Below are positions 58,816 to 64,000 of a stretch of 64,000 bases of DNA, piece by piece. The DNA is from Rhodococcus sp. P-2 (GTDB lineage: Bacteria > Actinomycetota > Actinomycetes > Mycobacteriales > Mycobacteriaceae), in NCBI RefSeq assembly GCF_016598535.1, contig NZ_CP066779.1:5826053-5890052 (forward strand), read 5' to 3'. Under the pieces are notes generated by a model. It saw only the letters and a program-made list of their open reading frames with translations, was not told the DNA's origin and made no database searches. A program made the position numbers and the translations under genes. The first letter of the stretch is position 1. The number at the start of each line of letters is the position of its first letter.

Positions 58816-58864
58816 AACTGTTGTGTCGCAGGACACTTACGTGCAGTATGAGGATACAACAGTT
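58816..58864. promoter_or_regulatory. Widely spaced inverted repeat between racemase fusion and permease
   Basis: AACTGTTGT (58816-58824) and its exact complement ACAACAGTT (58856-58864) are 31 bases apart, with arm centres 40 bases apart, in the 160-base divergent promoter region. That spacing is near four helical turns and suits a regulator that binds two half-sites. No regulator gene is adjacent. Confidence 0.45.
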
Positions 58865-58892
58865 TCCTACCAGGCACTCTAGAGGAGCGTCG

Positions 58893-60338
58893 ATGGCTAC
58901 TCTCGTCAAACACGTACTTCGGCGCAAGCCGGCTTTGCAGATAGACCAGGAGACCGACGCAGATACCAACGGCGGTGAGCTGACCCGCAGTATCGGTTTA
59001 GCGCAGTTGTCCATGTTCGGCATCGGCGCCACGATCGGCACCGGTATTTTCTTCGTCCTCTCGCAGGCTGTCCCGGTTGCGGGTCCGGCAGTGATCATCT
59101 CCTTCGTTGTTGCCGGTCTCGTCGCGGGACTCACGGCGATCTGTTACGCGGAGTTGGCCGGAGCTGTCCCGGCGTCGGGCTCGTCGTATTCCTACGCTTA
59201 CGCGACGCTCGGAGAGCTTCCGGCCATGGCCGTCGGCGCGTGTCTGCTTCTCGAGTACGGAGTCTCGGCCGCGGCGGTGTCCGTCGGATGGTCGCAGTAT
59301 TTGAACCAGCTACTGGGTAATCTCTTCGGGTTCCAGATTCCCGACGCGTTGTCACAAGCGCCGGAACAGGGCGGCATCATCAATCTGCCCGCAGTGATCC
59401 TGGTGTGCCTGTGCGGTGTTCTGCTCATCCGCGGCGCCAGCGAATCAGCCAAGGCCAACGCCATCATGGTCTCGATCAAACTCGCAATTCTGCTGCTCTT
59501 CATCGTGGTCGGCATCGCCGGATGGAACAGCAATCACTTCGCCGACTTCGCACCGTTCGGATTCAGTGGCGTCATGTCCGCCGCCGGAATCATCTTCTTC
59601 TCGTACATCGGCCTCGACGCAGTGTCCACCGCCGGCGAAGAAGTGAAGAACCCTCGTCGCAATCTCCCTCTCGCGATCCTCATTGCGCTCGTGTCCGTCA
59701 CCGCGATCTACATCGCCGTTGTCGCCGTGGCGATCGGTGCACAGGATTCCGCATCGTTCGAAGGTCAGGAAGCCGGACTGTCCGCCATCCTCGAACAGGT
59801 GACCGGATCTACCTGGCCGGGAACACTTCTGGCCGCCGGAGCGGTGATCTCCATCTGCAGCGTCACACTCGTGGTCATCTACGGTCAGACCCGCATCCTG
59901 TTCGCGATGTCACGCGACGGCATGATTCCGTCGATCTTCCACAAGGTGAACCCGCGGACTCTGACGCCGGTGCCCAACACCATCATCGTCTGCGTCGTCA
60001 TCAGCATTCTGGCTGGTTTCATTCCGATCAACTTCCTCGCCGAAATGACCAGCATCGGAACCCTGGTGGCCTTCCTCGTGGTCTCGATCGGGGTCATCAT
60101 CCTGCGGCGCAGTGACCCGGACCTGCCGCGCAGCTTCAAAGTTCCCGGCTATCCGGTGACGCCGATCCTCTCGATCCTGGGCTGCCTGTGGATCATCAAG
60201 GACCTCCGAACCGTCACGATCTACGTGTTCCTCATCTGGGTGACCGTCGCGATCATCTGGTACTTCGCCTACGGTATGAAGCACTCGCGCCTCGGTGCGA
60301 AGAACCGCGCCGAACTGGGATCGGAGTCCGAGTCATGA
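58893..60338 (+). CDS. APC-superfamily cationic amino-acid transporter (CAT type)
   Basis: 481 residues from the ATG at 58893, with AGAGGAG upstream. Twelve or more hydrophobic helices are visible. Family motifs are IGATIGTGIFFVLSQAVPVAGPA in helix 1, CYAELAGAVPASGSSYSYAYATLGEL, FFSYIGLDAVSTAGEEVKNPRRNLP, and GQTRILFAMSRDGMIP. The CAT subgroup takes up basic amino acids, matching a divergent ornithine-type racemase. The stop overlaps the start of the Usp gene by ATGA. Confidence 0.92.
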   Translation: MATLVKHVLRRKPALQIDQETDADTNGGELTRSIGLAQLSMFGIGATIGTGIFFVLSQAVPVAGPAVIISFVVAGLVAGLTAICYAELAGAVPASGSSYSYAYATLGELPAMAVGACLLLEYGVSAAAVSVGWSQYLNQLLGNLFGFQIPDALSQAPEQGGIINLPAVILVCLCGVLLIRGASESAKANAIMVSIKLAILLLFIVVGIAGWNSNHFADFAPFGFSGVMSAAGIIFFSYIGLDAVSTAGEEVKNPRRNLPLAILIALVSVTAIYIAVVAVAIGAQDSASFEGQEAGLSAILEQVTGSTWPGTLLAAGAVISICSVTLVVIYGQTRILFAMSRDGMIPSIFHKVNPRTLTPVPNTIIVCVVISILAGFIPINFLAEMTSIGTLVAFLVVSIGVIILRRSDPDLPRSFKVPGYPVTPILSILGCLWIIKDLRTVTIYVFLIWVTVAIIWYFAYGMKHSRLGAKNRAELGSESES

Positions 60339-61255
60339 CGCTGCTCGCGGGATATGCACCTGACGGTGACGGTTCCGGAACCGTCCATCTTGCAACGCTG
60401 TTGGCGCGCTCGTCCGGTGAACCGCTGGTGATCTGCGCGGTGATTCCCTCGCCGCCACCGCCCGGAATGGCGCGTGTCGACGCCGAATACCACCAGCAAT
60501 TGCGAGCCGAAGCCGAAGCGGCACTGGCGAAAGCGCGGGCAGACATGCCCTCCGACGTCGACGTGACTTATGTCGTGCATGAAGCTCAGTCGACGTCGAG
60601 TGGCCTGCTCGATCTCGTTCACGAGCACGAAGCCAAGATGATCGTCCTGGACTCGTCCACAGCCGGGGTGTTCGGCCACGTGGCTCTCGGCAGCGTCACC
60701 TCCCGCTTGCTGCACAGCTCCGACGTCCCGGTCGCGCTGGCGCCGAGGGGATTTCGAACCAAGCCCGGTGAGGTGGTTCGCCGCGTCACCGCCGCATACT
60801 CGGGCACACCCGATCAGGACGACCTGGTGCTCGCCGCCGCGACCGTGGCTGCGCGTGTCGATGCCGGACTCAGATTGGCGGCGTTTGCAGTTCGTGCAAA
60901 CGCGCAGTACACGACCACGCTCGGGACCGAGGGGGACTCGCCGGTCATCTCCGAGTGGGCCGAGGTGGTCGAGCGCGAGACCAACGCTGCCTTCGAGAGA
61001 GTGCGTGCACTGCCCGAAATACCTGACGTCATGGAATCGGTTATCAGCCATGGCCGTAACTGGGCCGAGGCACTCGAGGGCGTCGAGTGGGATCGAGGTG
61101 ACGTTCTGACGGTCGGCTCGAGCAAGGCGGGTCCACTGGCCCGGGTCTTCCTCGGCAGTCGGGCAGCGAAGATCGTGCGGTACTCGCCGGTTCCGGTGGT
61201 GGTGGTCCCGCGATCCGCGTCGACCCGAATTGTCGATCAGGCCGAAGCGGAATAA
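60335..61255 (+). CDS. Tandem universal stress protein (UspA family)
   Basis: 306 residues from the ATG at 60335, which overlaps the permease stop. Two Usp domains are present: the first (about 1-145) has LGSVTSRLLHSSDVPVAL and the second (about 150-300) has FLGSRAAKIVRYSPVPVVVV. Each approximates the ATP-binding GxxG(9)G(S/T) pattern, with some positions lost. Coupling of an APC permease to a Usp protein recurs in actinobacteria and suggests the Usp modulates transport. That link is inference. Confidence 0.88.
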   Translation: MTLLAGYAPDGDGSGTVHLATLLARSSGEPLVICAVIPSPPPPGMARVDAEYHQQLRAEAEAALAKARADMPSDVDVTYVVHEAQSTSSGLLDLVHEHEAKMIVLDSSTAGVFGHVALGSVTSRLLHSSDVPVALAPRGFRTKPGEVVRRVTAAYSGTPDQDDLVLAAATVAARVDAGLRLAAFAVRANAQYTTTLGTEGDSPVISEWAEVVERETNAAFERVRALPEIPDVMESVISHGRNWAEALEGVEWDRGDVLTVGSSKAGPLARVFLGSRAAKIVRYSPVPVVVVPRSASTRIVDQAEAE

Positions 61256-61298
61256 AGATCAGGGCCGACGAGCGGAGTGCTTGTCGGCCCTGATCTTT
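61254..61298. terminator. Bidirectional terminator at the end of the Usp gene
   Basis: AAAGATCAGGGCCGAC (61254-61269) pairs perfectly over 16 bp with GTCGGCCCTGATCTTT (61283-61298). The left arm includes part of the Usp stop codon, and the right arm touches the end of the convergent MBL gene. Confidence 0.88.
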
Positions 61299-62299
61299 CA
61301 GACGGAGCGAGCGAAGAGCGCGGGCTCGGAGCCGGGAACCTGAGAGACCTGCTCTCGGGCAACCAGATGGCGAAGGTGAGCTGCGCCCTCGGAGAGTGCC
61401 ATCGTCTTGCCCATCGGGGAGATCTCGGCCCACGGCTTGTACCACTTCATCTTTGCCGCGACGTCCCACACCGTGAGCTTGTCGTCGGCGAACTCCTGCA
61501 GCAGGTGATCGAGTCGTTCCTGGTGGTGCTCGATCAGCTCGCCGGCGCGACCTCCGACGTCGTCGATCGGAATGCCGTGAGCGCCGAGACCGCGGGTGAT
61601 GTTCATGTTCTGCACCCGTGCGAGCGAATCGAGGAAATCGGCGAGGGCGTCACGCTCGTCGAGTGGGTACACGAAGTTGCCGACGTGTGGGGTTGTCTTC
61701 TGCAGGACGTGGTCGCCGGTGAACATGACGTCGGCGTCGTCGAGGTAGAAGCAGACGTGGCCAGGCGTGTGGCCGGGGGTGTAGACAACGCGGAGGCCGC
61801 GGCCGGTCAGCGCGATGATCTCGTCGTCCGCGAGAAGGCGGTCGGGAGCGGACTCGGGGCCCACGGGAGACTCACCCGCGGCAGTCAACCGGAAGGCATC
61901 GCGGTCGGCTTTCGGGGCTCCAGCGCGTTCCATGTTCTCGAGCTGGTAGGCCATCCACTCGTCGTCGCGTGCAGTCGACATCTGATCGAACAGGTAGTGG
62001 TCGTCCTCGTGCATCGCGATCCAGGCGCCGGATGCCTCGCGGACCCGGCCGCACAGTCCAGTGTGGTCCGGATGGAAGTGCGTGACCACGACGCCTTCGA
62101 TGTCGGTCACCGAATGCCCGATTTCGGCGAGCCCCGCGTTGAGGCCCTGCCAGCCGTTGTCGTCGCCCCAACCAGCGTCGACCAAGATCAGTCCGCCGGG
62201 GGATTCCATGGCGTAGACGAGTGTGTGGCCGAGCGGGTTGTCCGTGATCGGGACAGGAATCTGGAATATGCCATCACCGATGGCTGCCGCACCGTTCAT
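61298..62299 (-). CDS. MBL-fold metallo-hydrolase
   Basis: 333 residues, metallo-beta-lactamase superfamily. Zinc ligands are visible in order: THFHPDHTG (HxHxDH, about 73-81), the His of YTPGHTPGH (about 173) and Asp in VMFTGDHVL (about 192), with a final His in GLGAHGIP (about 240). The strand LVYAMESPGGLILVDAGWG precedes them. A C-terminal helical extension (WDVAAKMKWYKPWAE) resembles members acting on thioesters or lactones. The substrate is unknown. The 297-base gap to the next gene holds no further recognised feature. Confidence 0.88.
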   Translation of the reverse strand: MNGAAAIGDGIFQIPVPITDNPLGHTLVYAMESPGGLILVDAGWGDDNGWQGLNAGLAEIGHSVTDIEGVVVTHFHPDHTGLCGRVREASGAWIAMHEDDHYLFDQMSTARDDEWMAYQLENMERAGAPKADRDAFRLTAAGESPVGPESAPDRLLADDEIIALTGRGLRVVYTPGHTPGHVCFYLDDADVMFTGDHVLQKTTPHVGNFVYPLDERDALADFLDSLARVQNMNITRGLGAHGIPIDDVGGRAGELIEHHQERLDHLLQEFADDKLTVWDVAAKMKWYKPWAEISPMGKTMALSEGAAHLRHLVAREQVSQVPGSEPALFARSV

Positions 62300-62596
62300 A
62301 TCAAGTACCTCTTAACGATAAGGGAACGCACTCTTAGTACTTCATGTTTACCGTGCGCTCGATTGGTCGGTGACACAGGTCCTGCCTGGCGGGAGTTCGG
62401 CATGATTTCGGTCGACTTCGGATCGGCGAGAGTTTTATCGACTGGGTGGTCTCTTCTGGTTGAAAGATGTTGCTGATTAGTAGATTTCGCACGTTGGTTG
62501 CATTGGGAGCGTCGGTCGGTTGGCGGATCCGTCGAGGAACCGCGCACTAGCCTCCGAGGGACAGGCGCGCTGTGCGGTTATCGAGAAAGACGGGTC

Positions 62597-63697
62597 ATGC
62601 GTTTTCAGGTTCTGGACATCATTTTCAACCCACCCCATCCAGTGACCGGCGAGGAAGTTGCCCCGTCCGATCGGCTCAACCGCGTCGTCGAACTGGCAGT
62701 TCTGGCCGAAGAGTTGGGTATCGATTCGTTCTCGGTGGGCGAGCGCCACGCCGGGCCGGTTCTTTCGTCGGCGCCAACCGTCGTTTTGGGGGCAATTGCG
62801 CAGGCCACGGACAGAATCCTGCTCTCGACGGGTGTCACCGTCCTGTCGCTACTCGACCCGATTCGAGTCGCCGAAGATTTCGGAACCATCGATCAGCTGA
62901 GCCGGGGACGCCTCGAGATCGTGATCGGCAAGGGCAACGAGGTCCTTCAGTACCCGCTCCTCGGGTTGGATATCGCCAAGCAGTACGAGTACCTCACCGA
63001 GAACTATGAACTCCTCAAACTGCTGATCAGCGAGGAAAACGTCAAGTGGGTGGGAACCCACCGACCATCGCTCGAGGACGCGACGACGCTACCGCGTCCG
63101 TACGACGGTCCGTTCCGGATCTGGCACGGATCGGCTACCTCGTTCGAGGCCGTCGAACTCGCGGCGAAGTGGGGCGACCCCATCGTCACCGCCAATGCTT
63201 TCCAGCCCCGTGAGAACTACAAAGTGCTCATCGACCACTACCGCGAGCAGTACCTGGCGTACGGGCACGACCCGTCCAAGGCGTATGTCGGTTCGGGTTC
63301 GGGCGGATTGTTCCTCGCCGACACGACCGAGCAGGCCATCGAAGAGTTCCGTCCGATCTACGAAGGCGCCGTTGCGCAGGCCGACAAACGCAAGCACGAT
63401 CCCAAAGCCGTCGGAAAGTCGACGAGCTTCCGGACCATCGAGGAAGCCGTCGACCGTGGGCCGGCGTTGGTCGGGTCCTCGGAGCGGGTCGCCGAGAAGA
63501 TCCTCGATTATCACGAGAGTTACGGCCACGATTTCCAATCGGTGTCCGTCAATCACGTGCTCGACTTCGAGCAGCAGAAGGACACTTTGCGCCGCTTTGC
63601 GGAGGAGGTTATCCCGCTGGTGAAGGCCGAACTGTCGACGACGCTGTGGACCTCGGCCGACGAAGATCGGGCGAAGGGTTTCACCGCCGTCGACTGA
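62597..63697 (+). CDS. LLM-class flavin-dependent oxidoreductase
   Basis: 366 residues from the ATG at 62597 (MRFQVLDIIFNPPHPVTG). This is a luciferase-like barrel of the alkanal-monooxygenase subgroup, different from the two riboswitch-controlled enzymes: LAEELGIDSFSVGERHAGP, TGVTVLSLLDPIRVAEDFGTID and LSRGRLEIVIGKGNE are the N-terminal motifs, with IWHGSATSFEAVELAAKWGD later. It may use F420 or FMN; the sequence does not decide. The substrate is unknown. It is divergent from the MBL gene. Confidence 0.88.
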   Translation: MRFQVLDIIFNPPHPVTGEEVAPSDRLNRVVELAVLAEELGIDSFSVGERHAGPVLSSAPTVVLGAIAQATDRILLSTGVTVLSLLDPIRVAEDFGTIDQLSRGRLEIVIGKGNEVLQYPLLGLDIAKQYEYLTENYELLKLLISEENVKWVGTHRPSLEDATTLPRPYDGPFRIWHGSATSFEAVELAAKWGDPIVTANAFQPRENYKVLIDHYREQYLAYGHDPSKAYVGSGSGGLFLADTTEQAIEEFRPIYEGAVAQADKRKHDPKAVGKSTSFRTIEEAVDRGPALVGSSERVAEKILDYHESYGHDFQSVSVNHVLDFEQQKDTLRRFAEEVIPLVKAELSTTLWTSADEDRAKGFTAVD

Positions 63698-63794
63698 GCG
63701 GAGAAGCCTGACTGTCGGGTAAGCAGGTCCGGCGCTGCGACGGCTCACAAGCTGCAGTAACTTGTTACCGACATCGCGGTCGGTTTTGACTGCA

Positions 63795-64000
63795 ATGAAG
63801 GTATCCGTGAGTGGGAGTAGTGCGTTGACGTTGGGTGTGAACTCGCTTCCCGCGAACGAGCTGAGTCAGACGCTGTGGGTCGATCTGTTTCCTTGGCTGG
63901 ACGACTACGTATCCGATCGTGCGGCGCTGCTCGAGCCGCTGGCCCCGTCGCCTGATTGGTGGTTCAGCGAAGCGCCGTCGTTCACTGTTCTCGAGGTCGA
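63795..64000 (+). CDS. Partial hypothetical protein, 3' end outside window
   Basis: From the ATG at 63795 (MKVSVSGSSALTLGVN) the frame stays open to the window end, with codon use like the neighbours. A GTG at 63807 is an alternative start. The visible 68 residues contain a Trp-rich stretch (TLWVDLFPWLDDYV and SPDWWFSEAPSF) and no signal peptide. I do not recognise the family. Confidence 0.5.
   Translation, partial: MKVSVSGSSALTLGVNSLPANELSQTLWVDLFPWLDDYVSDRAALLEPLAPSPDWWFSEAPSFTVLEV

Overview
The window looks like a chromosomal segment of a mycolate-containing actinomycete, most likely a Rhodococcus of the erythropolis/qingshengii type. Supporting points are the moderately high GC content, many GTG starts, ATGA-coupled operons, a gene order around carD, lpqE, radA, disA and a beta-carbonic anhydrase that matches Mycobacterium tuberculosis Rv3583c-Rv3588c, a KstR-controlled cholesterol side-chain operon, an Mce operon and an antigen-85-like esterase. 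Species is inferred; nothing here was searched against a database.

Layout. 1-4.4 kb: minus-strand Mce lipid-import operon (two permeases, MceA, MceB, partial MceC). 4.6-14.4 kb: housekeeping block (carbonic anhydrase, membrane protein, disA, hotdog thioesterase, radA, lpqE, then carD-ispD-ispF-cysS-rlmB). 14.4-19.8 kb: iron locus with two fused permease-ATPase ABC proteins, a siderophore-binding lipoprotein and an AraC regulator behind a DtxR/IdeR-like box. 20-22.5 kb: two divergent secreted proteins and an LpqN-like lipoprotein. 22.6-24.9 kb: pxpABC 5-oxoprolinase. 24.9-27.7 kb: znuABC zinc importer with a Zur-like site. 27.9-31.5 kb: LacI regulator and a trehalose-phosphatase/GH15 fusion. 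31.6-39.4 kb: kstR and, divergently, fadE34-fadE28-fadE29-chsH2-chsH1-ltp2, with two identical KstR palindromes. 39.4-40 kb: a solitary 5S rRNA gene abutting a truncated HNH endonuclease remnant, followed by a terminator and a 60-bp repeat pair. 40.1-46.7 kb: pRiA4b ORF-3-like protein, TerD, a SWIM/SNF2 helicase and an exported mycolyltransferase-like esterase. 46.8-52.4 kb: dicarboxylate symporter, cAMP-type phosphodiesterase, and a SAM-IV riboswitch leading two flavin monooxygenases. 52.4-58.7 kb: Stealth phosphotransferase, small secreted protein, SnoaL-like protein, TauD-type dioxygenase, zinc-ribbon protein and a PLP racemase fused to half an arginase. 58.9-64 kb: amino-acid permease coupled to a tandem Usp protein, an MBL-fold hydrolase, a third LLM oxidoreductase and a partial gene.

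How the genes work together. The KstR operon encodes removal of the last three side-chain carbons of steroids: ChsE1-ChsE2 dehydrogenase, ChsH1-ChsH2 hydratase and Ltp2 retro-aldolase, with FadE34. The ABC pair has complementary motif loss, so only one composite ATP site can be catalytic. The riboswitch ties the two LLM enzymes to SAM level, pointing to sulfur scavenging; the nearby TauD-type enzyme may share that theme. The racemase/half-arginase fusion next to an APC permease and Usp protein is the least familiar arrangement in the window.
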